Made by a program: the position numbers and the translations under genes
Notes under the pieces: model-generated
The model's database searches: none
What the model saw: only the letters and a program-made list of their open reading frames with translations
What the model was told of the DNA's origin: nothing
Assembly (NCBI RefSeq): GCF_013112245.1
Contig: NZ_WVRN01000001.1
Location: forward strand, 2,670,501 to 2,734,500
Direction of reading: 5' to 3'
DNA from: Ruegeria sp. HKCCD4315
GTDB taxonomy: Bacteria; Pseudomonadota; Alphaproteobacteria; Rhodobacterales; Rhodobacteraceae
DNA: 64,000 bases
Shown: piece after piece, positions 43,899 through 54,700 of the stretch
Layout: every line of letters starts with the position of its first letter
Position numbering within the stretch: the first letter of the stretch is position 1

Positions 43899-45578
43899 TT
43901 AGTGATAGTGTTTCGCCTTCGACATCTTTCCAATGCCGGGATTGAACGAGTTGGTTGGGTCGCAACATTTGTAATGCGCCGCCAGATCAGGTTTGGCCGG
44001 GTACAAATGGCCCACATTGTGCTCGGCCGGATATTCCGCACCGCGTTCGTCGAACAGCTTAAGCATCGCCGCCTTCAACGCCTTGGGGTCCGCGCCCTTT
44101 TTGACGATGTAGTCCTGATGCATGACGTGGCACATGAAGTGGCCATAGTAGAGTTTGTGCACCAGCTGGCTCTCGATTTCGGGCGGGAGTTTTTCAAGCC
44201 AGTCCTGATCGTTGCGGCGCAGCGCCACGTCCAACGCGATAATGTCTTCTACTTCCGAGTTATGCAGAGCCATGTAACGCACGGCGGCTCCGGCTGCTGC
44301 GAAGCGGTGCAAACCGGCAATCTTGGCCTCGCGGGCGTCGCATTCAAAAAATCCGGCGTCGCGGTCTTCCAAGAAATTCGGCAACCACGCAGCAGCCTCT
44401 GCTATACCGTCATCTTTCATCTTCAGGATCAGGTGATGTTCGTACTTGTCACGGAACTCAACCACCCGCTTGGGCAGAACACGTGGCCATAGCGCCACGG
44501 CCATTTGCATGAAACGGTCGGTGAAATTATCTAGTAACGGGATCCGCCGAAGACGTGCATCGACCGCGCCTTTCATCGCAAAGAAGAACGGCAAGCGATC
44601 CGTACCCAGTTTGTCGATCATCACAACCGTGTCCTTGCCGTATTTGGCAGTGATGTCGAACACCTCACGCTGCATATATTCGGCCGAAACAGGAAGGGAC
44701 TTGAACCTGGACAGGATATGACGGCGCAAAGCGGCCAGATCATCGGGGTTGTTTGTTCCGATATAGAACACTTTTTCCGCGTCATTTTTCTTGAAGGTAT
44801 CAAGACGTACGGCAAAGACCGCCAGTTTACCGGCAGAGCCAGCGGATTCGAACAATTTGGCCTTGTCTGCGTTGAAGCGCGCAGGCGTTTCTGCGTCCAC
44901 ATCCCGCACGATCTGCGCATAATCGCTGGCTGAGGCGCGCTTGTTTGTGGCACCGGGGTTGCGGTCGAACATGCCAGCGTCGAGGCTTGCCAGGATTTCC
45001 TCGGGCGTATCGCCCAAATCAATGCCCAGATGGTTGACCAGTTCCAGCTCGCCCTGCTCGGATATCCGGGCGTACACGGACAGTTCGGTGTAAACCGGCC
45101 CACGCTCGACCAAAGACCCGCCCGAGTTATTGCAGACCCCACCCACAATCGATGCACCGATGCACGAGGATCCGATCACTGAATGCGGCTCGCGCCCCAA
45201 CGGAGCCAGCAGTTTTTCCAACGCGAAAAGGGTGGCACCGGGAAAGCTGACGATTTGCTCGCCATTGTTCAACGGGACCAGTGTATCCATCCGGCGGGTG
45301 TTGATCAGAACGACATCGCGGTCATAGCTGCCCGACGGTGTCGAGCCTTCGGTCAAGCCGGTATTGGCCGCCTGCATGATGACAATCTTGTCCGAGGCAA
45401 CGCAGGCTTGCAGGATTTTCCACTGTTCCAGCAGGGTACCGGGCTGAATGATACATAGCGCCTCACCTTCGCCCGAGCGGAAGCCACGCCGAAACCGCTC
45501 GGTCGCGCGTTCGCCAGTCAAGACGTGGCGTGATCCGACGATAGAACGGAAGTGCTTGATCAACTCGTCATTGGTCAT
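43899..45578 (-). CDS. dld: quinone-dependent D-lactate dehydrogenase
   Basis: 559 aa, close to the 571 aa of E. coli Dld. FAD-binding PCMH blocks: MQAANTGLTEGSTPSG and VIGSSCIGASIVGGVCNNSGG; the Dld-specific membrane-binding/cap region and the end CDPTNSFNPGIGKM are present. It oxidises D-lactate to pyruvate and feeds electrons to quinone. Start at the ATG of MTNDELIKHF, 20 bp after lldD; a TTG 12 bp earlier is less likely. Last gene of the lactate operon. Confidence 0.93.
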   Translation of the reverse strand: MTNDELIKHFRSIVGSRHVLTGERATERFRRGFRSGEGEALCIIQPGTLLEQWKILQACVASDKIVIMQAANTGLTEGSTPSGSYDRDVVLINTRRMDTLVPLNNGEQIVSFPGATLFALEKLLAPLGREPHSVIGSSCIGASIVGGVCNNSGGSLVERGPVYTELSVYARISEQGELELVNHLGIDLGDTPEEILASLDAGMFDRNPGATNKRASASDYAQIVRDVDAETPARFNADKAKLFESAGSAGKLAVFAVRLDTFKKNDAEKVFYIGTNNPDDLAALRRHILSRFKSLPVSAEYMQREVFDITAKYGKDTVVMIDKLGTDRLPFFFAMKGAVDARLRRIPLLDNFTDRFMQMAVALWPRVLPKRVVEFRDKYEHHLILKMKDDGIAEAAAWLPNFLEDRDAGFFECDAREAKIAGLHRFAAAGAAVRYMALHNSEVEDIIALDVALRRNDQDWLEKLPPEIESQLVHKLYYGHFMCHVMHQDYIVKKGADPKALKAAMLKLFDERGAEYPAEHNVGHLYPAKPDLAAHYKCCDPTNSFNPGIGKMSKAKHYH

Positions 45579-45597
45579 CTCGGCCCCCAATTTGGGT

Positions 45598-46749
45598 TCA
45601 GGCGTTGCGGAAACGGATATTCTCGCGGCTCAACTGGTCGACGCTGGTGACGCCCATCAGTTTCATGTCGCGCTCAATCTCGGCCCGCATCAGGCCAAGC
45701 GCGCGCTCGACACCCGCCTGCCCGGCGGCGGCCAACGGGTAGAGATAGTGCCGCCCGACACCCACGGCCTTGGCCCCAATCGACAGCGCCTTCAGCACAT
45801 GGGTACCGCGTTGGATGCCGCTGTCCATCATCACATCCAGCTTGTCGCCGACGGCATCGACGATCTCAGCCAGTTGGTCAAAGGGCGTGCGTGAGCCGTC
45901 CAACTGGCGACCACCGTGGTTCGACAGGATGATGCCGGTGCATCCGATCTCAGCCGCGCGTTTAGCATCTTCGACGGTCATGATGCCCTTAAGGCAGAAC
46001 TGACCGTCCCAGTCGCGCACCATCTGTGCCACGTCATCCCAGTTCATCGACGGGTCGAGCATGTCGGTAAAGTAGCCGCCGATCGAGCTGGCGCCGCCAC
46101 CCATATCCACGTGTTCTTCCAGTTGCGGCAGGCGGAATTTCTCGTGTGTGACGTAGTTGATCCCCCACATCGGCTTGATCGCGAACTGGATCATTCCGCC
46201 TAGCGTCAGCCGGAACGGGATCGAGAACCCTGTGCGCAAGTCACGCTCACGATTGCCTCCGGTGATGCTGTCGACGGTCAGCATCATGACCTCGACACCC
46301 GCCTCTTTCGCGCGCTGCATCATGGCGGCGTTCAGGCCCCGATCCTTGTGGAAATAGAACTGATAGACCTGCGGGTTCTTATGCTTTTTCCGAAGCTCCT
46401 CCAGCGACACGGTCCCCAGCGAAGAAACACCAAACATCGTCCCGTATTTCTCAGCCGCCGCCGCGACAGCGCGTTCGCCCTGATGGTGGAACAGGCGCTG
46501 CAAGGCAGTGGGCGAGCAATAGACGGGCATGTCCAGCTTTTGCCCCATCACCGTGACCGACATATCCACGTCTGACACTCCGCGCAGGACCGACGGCAAC
46601 AGATCACACCGGTCAAACGCATTGGTGTTTTCCCGATACGTCACCTCATCATCCGCGCCACCATCGATGTAGTTGAAGATGGGGCCCGGCAGCCGCTGCT
46701 TGGCCAGCCGCCGGAAATCGTGGAAGTTATGACATTGGCTAAGACGCAT
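45598..46749 (-). CDS. lldD: FMN-dependent L-lactate dehydrogenase
   Basis: 383 aa, alpha-hydroxyacid dehydrogenase family. The catalytic His is in ILSNHGGRQLDG; FMN-binding blocks include YCSPTALQRLFHHQGE and MMDSGIQRGTHVLKAL. It oxidises L-lactate to pyruvate. AAGGAG lies 8 bp before the ATG. The pairing with dld immediately downstream supports lactate over glycolate or mandelate. Confidence 0.92.
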   Translation of the reverse strand: MRLSQCHNFHDFRRLAKQRLPGPIFNYIDGGADDEVTYRENTNAFDRCDLLPSVLRGVSDVDMSVTVMGQKLDMPVYCSPTALQRLFHHQGERAVAAAAEKYGTMFGVSSLGTVSLEELRKKHKNPQVYQFYFHKDRGLNAAMMQRAKEAGVEVMMLTVDSITGGNRERDLRTGFSIPFRLTLGGMIQFAIKPMWGINYVTHEKFRLPQLEEHVDMGGGASSIGGYFTDMLDPSMNWDDVAQMVRDWDGQFCLKGIMTVEDAKRAAEIGCTGIILSNHGGRQLDGSRTPFDQLAEIVDAVGDKLDVMMDSGIQRGTHVLKALSIGAKAVGVGRHYLYPLAAAGQAGVERALGLMRAEIERDMKLMGVTSVDQLSRENIRFRNA

Positions 46750-46761
46750 CGGGCAGGCTCC

Positions 46762-48825
46762 TTAGTAAGCGACCGAGGGCAACCAGGTGGCGAGCGTCGG
46801 CCAGAGGAAGACTAACGCCAGACCGGTCAGCTGCAAAAGCACAAAGGGGATGATGCCTTTGTAGATGTGGGTCAGCTTGATCTCGGGCGGGCAGACGCCT
46901 TTCAGGTAGAACAGGGCGAAGCCAACCGGCGGGGTCAGGAAGCTGGTTTGCAGCGTTACCGCGACCAGGATCACGAACCACACCAACGCCGGTTCATCCA
47001 GTACGCCAAAGCCGGGGATGTCGATGCCCAACCCGTTCACGATGGGGCGCATCAGAGGCAACACGATCAGCGTGATCTCGATCCAGTCCAGAACGAAGCC
47101 CAGCAAGAACACGATGAACAGGATGAACAGGATCGTCCCGTTGGCTCCGAAACCGGTGGATTGCACCACATGTTCGATCAACTCGTCCCCGCCCAATTCA
47201 CGCAGGACGTAGGAGAATACGGTCGCGCCAAGGAAGATCGCGAAGATGTACGCAGTGGTGTTGAAAGTCGACACCAGCACGTTCCACAGCTTGGCGAAAG
47301 TCAGCTTACGATAGCCCAGCGCCAGCAGTGTCGCGCCCAGCGCACCGATGCCCGAGGCTTCGGTCGGCGTGGTCAGACCCGCAAAGATCGAACCTAGCAC
47401 GGCGAGGATCAGCATCAGCGTCGGGATGACGGCGATCAGAACGTCCTTGACAGCGGCCCAGTCGGGGGCTTTCGCACCTTCAGGCACAGGGGCTGCGTCA
47501 CGTTTGATCAAGGCTAGTAGGAAGATATAGGTCAGGTACAGTCCACCGATGATCACGCCGGGGAAAACAGCCGCCATGAACAGATCCCCGACAGACAGGG
47601 CCATCTGATCGGCCATGATCACCAGCATGATCGAGGGTGGGATCAGGATACCCAGCGTACCGGACGCTGAAACCACGCCAGCAGCCAACGTCGGTTGATA
47701 CTTCTGCTGCATCATCGACGGCAACGACAGCACGCCCAACAGAACCACCGAGGCTCCGATAATGCCTGTAGAGGCCGCCAGAATGATCCCAATCAGAGTC
47801 ACGGTGATCGCCAGACCTCCGCGCACGGTGCCGAACAGGCGCTGCATCGAGGACATCAGACGCTCGGCCACACCGGATTCGTCCAGCATCAGGCCCATGA
47901 AGATGAACATCGGCAGGGCGACCAGAACCGCGTTGGACATGGTGGCATAGACCCGGTTCACCACAGCACCCAGGGTCAGGTAATCGAGCCCTGTAAAGGT
48001 GCTCTCAAGACCCGTCCACAGCATAAGATCGTTGTCGAACAGGTAAGCCAGACCGCAATAGGCCACACCGACACCCGCCAGCACCCATGCCACCGGATAG
48101 CCAGTGAACAGCAGCGCAATGAAGGTCAGGAACATCGCGATGACCAGCTTTTCCTCGGTCGTTTCGACAAGGAAGGTCAGGCCGACGCAGACGGCAGCAA
48201 ACACGGCCAGAACCAGTAGGATACGACGCAGCGGCGCGCCTTCCCGTTCCGAGGCCGGCCCGTAAAGCAGCGCGTGCCCATCGTGGATCAACCGTGCGAG
48301 TGCAGCCAGTGCGAGCAGGATGAAACTGATCGGAATGACAGCCTTGAACGCCCAGCGCGCAGGCAGACCAGTTGGGCTGTCCGAGCGTTCATTGACGCGG
48401 AAGCTTTCGTAGAAATAGTCATACCCCTGGTCGACCATCAAATAGATGAAAGGGGTCAACAGAGTCAGGATGCCGATCACTTCGATGATCCGCTGCGCCC
48501 GGCGGGACAGCTGCATATGCAGGACGTCAACGCGGACATGGCTGTCGGTGATCAAGGCATATGAGATGCCGATCATCGTGACGACGCCGTAGAAATGCCA
48601 CTGGATCTCGTCCAGCTTGGGATAGTTCTGGCTGAACAGGTAGCGCAGCGAAACCTGGCTGAAGATCGCGGCCATCAGCAGGATATTCGCCCACATGACC
48701 ACATGTCCCACCGCCTTGACGCCCGTGTCGATGGCGACGGCGATCTTCTGACGGTCGGTATCTGGATGTTCCAGGATGCCTTCATAGGCTTCGACCGGAT
48801 CATTTGTATATTTTTCGTTGGCCAT
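46762..48825 (-). CDS. TRAP transporter fused small and large permease (DctQM)
   Basis: 687 aa from MANEKYTNDPVEAYEG, 6 bp after GAGGA. Residues 1-200 form the four-helix DctQ part (SQVSLRYLFSQNYPKLDEIQWH) and residues from about 225 form the twelve-helix DctM part (ASTGIIGASVVLLGVLSLPSMM, ILIPPSIMLV). It uses the sodium gradient to import the ligand delivered by the binding protein encoded upstream. Located between the binding protein and two lactate dehydrogenases, so lactate is the inferred substrate. Confidence 0.92.
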   Translation of the reverse strand: MANEKYTNDPVEAYEGILEHPDTDRQKIAVAIDTGVKAVGHVVMWANILLMAAIFSQVSLRYLFSQNYPKLDEIQWHFYGVVTMIGISYALITDSHVRVDVLHMQLSRRAQRIIEVIGILTLLTPFIYLMVDQGYDYFYESFRVNERSDSPTGLPARWAFKAVIPISFILLALAALARLIHDGHALLYGPASEREGAPLRRILLVLAVFAAVCVGLTFLVETTEEKLVIAMFLTFIALLFTGYPVAWVLAGVGVAYCGLAYLFDNDLMLWTGLESTFTGLDYLTLGAVVNRVYATMSNAVLVALPMFIFMGLMLDESGVAERLMSSMQRLFGTVRGGLAITVTLIGIILAASTGIIGASVVLLGVLSLPSMMQQKYQPTLAAGVVSASGTLGILIPPSIMLVIMADQMALSVGDLFMAAVFPGVIIGGLYLTYIFLLALIKRDAAPVPEGAKAPDWAAVKDVLIAVIPTLMLILAVLGSIFAGLTTPTEASGIGALGATLLALGYRKLTFAKLWNVLVSTFNTTAYIFAIFLGATVFSYVLRELGGDELIEHVVQSTGFGANGTILFILFIVFLLGFVLDWIEITLIVLPLMRPIVNGLGIDIPGFGVLDEPALVWFVILVAVTLQTSFLTPPVGFALFYLKGVCPPEIKLTHIYKGIIPFVLLQLTGLALVFLWPTLATWLPSVAY

Positions 48826-48899
48826 GGTCATTCCTCGCTCAGCACCCCGGCGCGCGGGACGGTGAAGGGTTAGAAATTCCGTTTTTGGGAGAGTTCGGA

Positions 48900-48950
48900 G
48901 CGGCGGACTCCGCCGCCCCGGTTACGTCAGTTAGGGAGAGTTTACTGACG
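48900..48950 (-). promoter_or_regulatory. two hairpins at the dctP/dctQM junction
   Basis: GCGGCGG-ACT-CCGCCGC (48900-48916) and CGTCAGT/ACTGACG (48925-48931 with 48944-48950) are perfect stems; the second spans the dctP stop codon. No T-run follows. Such structures often protect the upstream message, giving more binding protein than permease. Confidence 0.55.
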
Positions 48951-49991
48951 TGGGAGGAACGCGTTGGTCTTCCAGAGGTTATAGCCGTCGCGGAATTCGT
49001 TCATGTCCGCCAGGACTTGGGCAAAGAAAGCATCGTTTGCGGCTTCTTCAGCGGCAACCTCATCCCAGGTGGCACGGAAGGTGTCCAGCATCTCGGGCGA
49101 CCACTGTTTGATGGTGACACCGTTGTTTTCAACGTTGTCGATTAGCGCAGCATGCTGGATCGCTTCACCTTCGGCAAAGCTGTCTGCCATCGACGCCTTG
49201 CAGGCGCTTTCGATGATCGCCTTGTGCTGGTCGCTGGTTTCATTCCAGACGTCTTTGTTGATCAGCAGTTCGAAAACAGTCGCCTGCTGGTGCCAGCCGG
49301 GGAAATAGTTGAACTTGACCAGTTTATGGAAGCCCAGGCGCGCATCAATGGCGGGCATCGAAAATTCAGTCGCGTCAATCGCGCCTTTTTCCAGCGCGGG
49401 GAATATCTCACCACCCGGCAGCAGCGACGTTGCAACACCCAGCTTCTGCATGACTTTGCCGCCCAGACCAAAGAAACGCATCTTCAGACCGTTCAGGTCT
49501 TCGGGCGAATTGATCTCGGTCGCGAACCAACCCGAGGTTTCGGGTGCGATGATCGCGCAAGGCAGAACTTTTACGTTGTAACCGGCCTGATCATACATTT
49601 CCTGATACAGGGTCATGCCGTTGCCGTAATAGAGCCACGCCATGTATTCACCCGCTTCGGGGCCGAAAGGCACAGCCGAAAACAGCGGCGCAGCCGGGAT
49701 TTTACCGGCCCAATATCCAGCTGTGGTGTAGCCCGAGTTGATCTTGCCAGTGGATACCGCGTCCAAAATCTCGAACGGCGGAACCAGCTTGCCCGGCTCG
49801 TACACTTTCATCTTCAGCGTGCCGCCCGACATCACGTCAAGCTGTTCTGCAACACGCGGGATCGGCGAGCCCAAGCCCGGCAATTCGGTCGAGAACGCAA
49901 TCGGCGTTTTCAACAGCAGTTTGTCTGCGGCAACCGCAGGCGCGGCCATAATGCTGGCCGCCACGGCCAAGCTCGTCAGGGTCTTCTTCAT
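48942..49991 (-). CDS. TRAP transporter substrate-binding protein (DctP family)
   Basis: 349 aa from MKKTLTSLAVAASIMAAPAVA, a signal peptide with cleavage after AVAA; GGAGGAG upstream decides the start. DctP blocks include ETSGWFATEINSPEDLNGLKMRFFG and GGEIFPALEKGAIDATEFSMP. A periplasmic solute receptor, first gene of the operon that continues with the fused permease, lldD and dld; 2-hydroxy acids such as lactate are the expected ligand. A lactate TRAP receptor is known in Thermus. Confidence 0.93.
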   Translation of the reverse strand: MKKTLTSLAVAASIMAAPAVAADKLLLKTPIAFSTELPGLGSPIPRVAEQLDVMSGGTLKMKVYEPGKLVPPFEILDAVSTGKINSGYTTAGYWAGKIPAAPLFSAVPFGPEAGEYMAWLYYGNGMTLYQEMYDQAGYNVKVLPCAIIAPETSGWFATEINSPEDLNGLKMRFFGLGGKVMQKLGVATSLLPGGEIFPALEKGAIDATEFSMPAIDARLGFHKLVKFNYFPGWHQQATVFELLINKDVWNETSDQHKAIIESACKASMADSFAEGEAIQHAALIDNVENNGVTIKQWSPEMLDTFRATWDEVAAEEAANDAFFAQVLADMNEFRDGYNLWKTNAFLPRQ

Positions 49992-50061
49992 GAGATCTCC
50001 TCCAGGGTTGGTCGGGGTTTCGGCCCGATCATTGGCGCAGGCTCTTCCAGCGCCGCTCCGG

Positions 50062-50080
50062 TGGTAAACTAACTTTACCA
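50062..50080. promoter_or_regulatory. GntR/LldR operator palindrome
   Basis: TGGTAAA-CTAAC-TTTACCA is a perfect 7-bp inverted repeat, 70 bp before dctP. Half-sites recur at 50103-50110 (GTTTACCA) and 50281-50288 (ATTTACCA), the last close to the regulator's own start. TGGT/ACCA arms are typical of FCD-type GntR regulators (LldR, PdhR). Confidence 0.75.
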
Positions 50081-50325
50081 TGACGATCCAGTCAACAATT
50101 TTGTTTACCACTGGATATCAAGCTGCTTTCACTTACAGCGTGTCCGCGCGGTTCCTCAGCGCGTTGCGGTTTTGGTTCAGATTTGAAAATCCTGCAATTT
50201 CCCCAATCAATTCTGGCAATTATGCCTAAGAATCCAGCGAACCGTGTTTTCTTGAAATTTACCGCGATATGGTTATATTTATTTACCAGTAATATGATCT
50301 TCGCATTTCATATGAGGCAAAACCC

Positions 50326-51099
50326 ATGAGCACCAAGGCGATTTTTGAACCGGTCGGACACGAATCGCTGGCTGACGCTGTTGTCTCACAAATCGAAGAT
50401 CTGATCGCATCGGGCATTCTTAAACAGGGGCGCAAGCTGCCTTCCGAGCGTGATCTGGCAGAGATGCTGCGCGTGTCGCGCCCGAAACTGCGCGAAGCGC
50501 TGGCCGCGCTGGAAGAGCGCGGCTTGGTGACCACTCAGCACGGAGAAGGTACATTTGTGGCTGCCCTGACAGGGCAGGCGATGCTACCGGCTTTGCTCTC
50601 ACTTTATGAACGGCACGAGCCCGCGTTTTTTGACTATCTTGAATACCGTCGCGAGCAAGAAGGGTTTGCCGCCCGCCTGGCCGCCCGACGCGCGACCAAG
50701 GCGGACAAGGAACGAATTGCCGAGATTCTGGCCGAAAACCAACGCGCCTGGGAAGAAAATGATGCCGTGGCCTCGCGCGAGGCAGATTTCGCGCTGCATT
50801 CAGCCATTGTTGATGCCAGCCAGAATGCAACTCTTATCCATATGATGGCGTCCATCTATGAATTGACCAAGCAAGGCGTCTTCTACAACCGCAGCTTTTT
50901 GAAGTCGATTGACGGGTCTGGCAAGAAATTGCTGGAACAGCATCTTGAATTGGGTCAGGCCGTGATCGACAGCGATGAAGAGCGTGCGGAACAGGCTGCG
51001 TTTGCACACATCGATTTCGTTGAAGATTCCTTCAAACTGGGAATCGAACAGCAACGCCGCGAAGCCATGGCTGAAAAGCGTCGGATATTGTCGCGCTGA
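50326..51099 (+). CDS. lldR: GntR/FadR-family regulator, LldR-like
   Basis: 257 aa. Winged helix GVSRPKLREAL-like region (MLRVSRPKLREALAALEERGLV) with the typical GEGTFV wing, then an FCD domain with conserved His/Asp metal-site residues (AVASREADFALHSAIVDAS, HLELGQAVIDSDEERAEQAAFAHI). Divergent from the lactate operon over 334 bp that holds the TGGTAAA palindrome. A lactate-responsive repressor is the best inference. Confidence 0.88.
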   Translation: MSTKAIFEPVGHESLADAVVSQIEDLIASGILKQGRKLPSERDLAEMLRVSRPKLREALAALEERGLVTTQHGEGTFVAALTGQAMLPALLSLYERHEPAFFDYLEYRREQEGFAARLAARRATKADKERIAEILAENQRAWEENDAVASREADFALHSAIVDASQNATLIHMMASIYELTKQGVFYNRSFLKSIDGSGKKLLEQHLELGQAVIDSDEERAEQAAFAHIDFVEDSFKLGIEQQRREAMAEKRRILSR

Positions 51100-51113
51100 T
51101 GATTTGTGGGCGG

Positions 51114-51596
51114 TCAGCCCGTCACGTCCAATGCGCCCAACATGCCGGTTTCCTTAACCGCCTCCATCGCCACAAAGGTGGATGTGCTCGCCACATGTGG
51201 CAGAGACGAAATCTTTTCTGCCAGCACCGCGCGGTATTCTGACATGGATCCGGTTCGAACCTTCAAAAGATAGTCGAAGTTTGACGCAATCATATGGGCC
51301 TGCTCGACTTCTGCGATCCGGCGAACGGCGGCATTGAACTCGGCCAGTGCCTTTTCTCGCGTGTCTGTCATACGCACCTCGACAAAGGCCACGTGATCCA
51401 GACCCAATCTGATCGGGTCAAGCATTGCCCGATACCCTTTTATCACGCCACTCGCCTCGAGCCGCTTTAGCCGCGCTTGCGTCGGTGATTTCGACAAACC
51501 GATCTCGCGCGCAAGATCAGCAACCGAAACACGGCCATCCTCAGCCAAAATTTTCAGAATCGACCGGTCGAAGCGGTCCAGATCAGGGAAGTTCAT
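51114..51596 (-). CDS. putR: Lrp/AsnC-family regulator, probable PutR
   Basis: 160 aa. N-terminal HTH (LDRFDRSILKILAEDGRVSVADLAREIGLSKSPTQARLKRL) and a C-terminal RAM ligand domain. Divergent from putA with a 108-bp gap; in alphaproteobacteria an Lrp-type PutR activates putA in response to proline. Start at the ATG of MNFPDLDRFD. Confidence 0.88.
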   Translation of the reverse strand: MNFPDLDRFDRSILKILAEDGRVSVADLAREIGLSKSPTQARLKRLEASGVIKGYRAMLDPIRLGLDHVAFVEVRMTDTREKALAEFNAAVRRIAEVEQAHMIASNFDYLLKVRTGSMSEYRAVLAEKISSLPHVASTSTFVAMEAVKETGMLGALDVTG

Positions 51597-51704
51597 TTAC
51601 ACTGCCTTTCACCGTAAATTCGGAACACTCGCCTGTTGATAGGTCAAACTCAGTCCGTTGTCCCGTTTCATCCGACTTATATTATCACAAAGACCGGAGG
51701 ACCC

Positions 51705-54700
51705 ATGTCACACAGCCTGCGTACACTCATTGACACCCCAACCTATGCCGATCAGTCGGCTGTTCTTGATACCCTGATCACTCAGGCCAACCTGACAAAC
51801 ACAGATCGCAACGCCATCTGTGCTGCTGCCGCGCAGCTGGTTCGCGACATCCGGTCCAGCACCTCACCCGGCTTGATGGAGGTATTTTTGGCCGAATATG
51901 GCCTGTCCACCGACGAAGGCATCGCCCTAATGTGTCTGGCCGAAGCACTGCTGCGCGTACCCGATGCCGATACGATCGATGCGTTGATCGAAGATAAGAT
52001 CGCGCCATCCGATTGGGGCAAACATCTGGGGCAATCCTCATCATCGCTGGTGAACGCATCGACCTGGGCGCTGATGCTGACCGGCAAGGTGCTGGACGAA
52101 GGCCAGGCCTCTCCGGTCGGTGCGCTGCGCGGTGCAATCAAGCGCTTGGGCGAGCCCGTGATCCGTACCGCCGTGGCGCGTGCGATGAAAGAAATGGGGC
52201 GGCAATTCGTTTTGGGTGAAACCATTCAGTCCGCCATGAAACGTGCGCGGGGGATGGAGGATAACGGCTATACCTATTCCTATGACATGCTGGGCGAAGC
52301 CGCACGCACCGAGGCGGACGCCGCGCGCTATCACCTGTCCTATTCGCGCGCCATTTCGGCCATTGCCGAGGCCTGCATCCATGACGACATCCGCGCCAAT
52401 CCCGGCATCTCGGTCAAGCTGTCCGCCCTGCATCCTCGCTATGAGCTGGCGCAGGAGCAGCGTGTCATGGACGAGTTGGTCCCGCGCCTGCGGGCTCTGG
52501 CATTGCTGGCCAAAGCCGCTGGCATGGGTCTGAACGTCGATGCCGAAGAGGCAGACCGCCTTTCGCTATCGCTGCAAGTCATAGAGGCAGTCATGTCTGA
52601 TCCAGCCCTCGCCGGGTGGCACGGGTTCGGTATCGTGGTGCAGGCCTACGGGCCGCGCGCCGGTCTGGTTCTCGATACGCTTTACGATATGGCGCAGCGC
52701 CACGACCGCAAGCTGATGGTGCGTCTGGTCAAAGGCGCCTATTGGGACACAGAAATCAAACGTGCGCAGGTCGAAGGGGTGGATGGGTTTCCGGTCTTCA
52801 CCCACAAGGCGGCAACCGATGTTTCCTACATCGCCAATGCCCGCAAACTGCTGAACATGACCGACCGGATCTATCCGCAATTTGCGACCCACAACGCCCA
52901 TACGGTCAGCGCCATCCTGCATATGGCCGACGATCAACCTTACGAGTTCCAGCGCCTGCATGGTATGGGCGAGACTCTGCATCAGATCGTGATGGGCAAG
53001 CAGAACACCCGGTGCCGCATCTATGCGCCGGTCGGGGCGCATCGCGACTTGCTGGCCTATCTGGTACGACGCCTGCTGGAAAACGGGGCAAACTCTTCTT
53101 TCGTGAACCAGATCGTCGATGAAAACGTGCCGCCGGAAGAGGTCGCCGCAGACCCGTTTATCACCGTACAGACGCCGCCGCCCGCCCTACCGACAGGGCC
53201 CGAGCTGTTTCAACCAGAGCGCCCCAATTCCAAAGGGTTTGATCTGCACCACACGCCCACTCTGGATCGGATCGAAGCAGCGCGGGATGGGTTCCGTGCG
53301 CATCATTGGTTTGCTCAACCTTTGTTGGCCGACAAGGCCAAGCCAGAGGCCGAAGAACCTGTTACCAACCCGGCCAATCCGCAGGACCGGCCCGGGTCCG
53401 TTGCGCCAGCCAGCGCGGCGGATGCAGAGCTGGCCCTGGCCTCGGCCAACCCCTGGGACGCACCGGCTGCTGAGCGTTCGCGCGTTCTGAACGCTGCTGC
53501 CGATCTTTATGAAGCGAACTATGGCGAGCTTTTCGCGCTTCTTGCTCGCGAAGCCGGGAAATCCCTGCCTGACGCGGTGGCGGAACTTCGCGAGGCGGTG
53601 GACTTCCTGCGGTATTACGCAGCCAATATTCCTGCGGCCAAGTCTGCCGGAATCTTTACCTGCATCAGCCCCTGGAACTTCCCTCTGGCCATTTTCTCAG
53701 GGCAGATCGCAGCGGCGCTGGCCACCGGAAACGCGGTTTTGGCCAAACCTGCGCCTCAGACGCCATTGGTTGCACATCGCGCCATTCAGCTGATGCATGA
53801 GGCAGGCGTGCCGCGCGATGCGTTGCAATTGCTGCCAGGCGGGCCTGCCGTGGGCGCGTCGCTGACGTCAGACGAACGCGTCTCGGGCGTGGCTTTCACG
53901 GGGTCTACGGCCACCGCGCTCAAAATCAGGGCCGCAATGGCCGGGAACATGCGCCCCGGCACGCCGCTGATCGCGGAAACCGGCGGCCTGAACGCTATGA
54001 TCGTCGATAGCACCGCCCTGCCCGAACAGGCCGTGCAGTCGATCATTGAAAGTGCCTTCCAGTCGGCGGGCCAACGTTGTTCGGCCCTGCGGTGTCTGTA
54101 TCTGCAGGAAGACATCGCCGACGACGTTCTGATCATGCTCAAAGGCGCAATGGACGCGCTGAGCATTGGAGATCCCTGGCTCATCTCAACCGATTGCGGC
54201 CCGGTCATCGACGAACAGGCCCGTCAAGGCATCGCAGATCACGTGGCCAAGGCGCGCGGCGAAGGGCGGGTTCTGAAAGAGCTTCCGCTGCCGCCCGAAG
54301 GCACTTTTGTTGCCCCAACACTGATCGAGGTTTCTGGCATTGCCGCGCTGGAACGCGAGATTTTTGGCCCCGTACTGCACGTGGCCCGGTTCAAGGCGCA
54401 GGACATTGACAAGGTCATCGCCGATATAAACGCCACTGGATATGGCCTGACCTTTGGCCTACATACGCGCATCGACGACCGGGTCCAGCATGTGACCGAG
54501 GCGATCCATGCCGGCAACATTTATGTGAACCGCAACCAGATTGGGGCCATCGTCGGTTCGCAACCCTTTGGTGGCGAAGGTCTGTCGGGCACCGGCCCCA
54601 AGGCGGGCGGGCCGAACTACATGGCCCGCTTCTGCGCGCCGGATCGTCAAAATACGGCGGATACTTGGAGCACCGTGGCAGACCTGCCAGCCCCTCAAGG

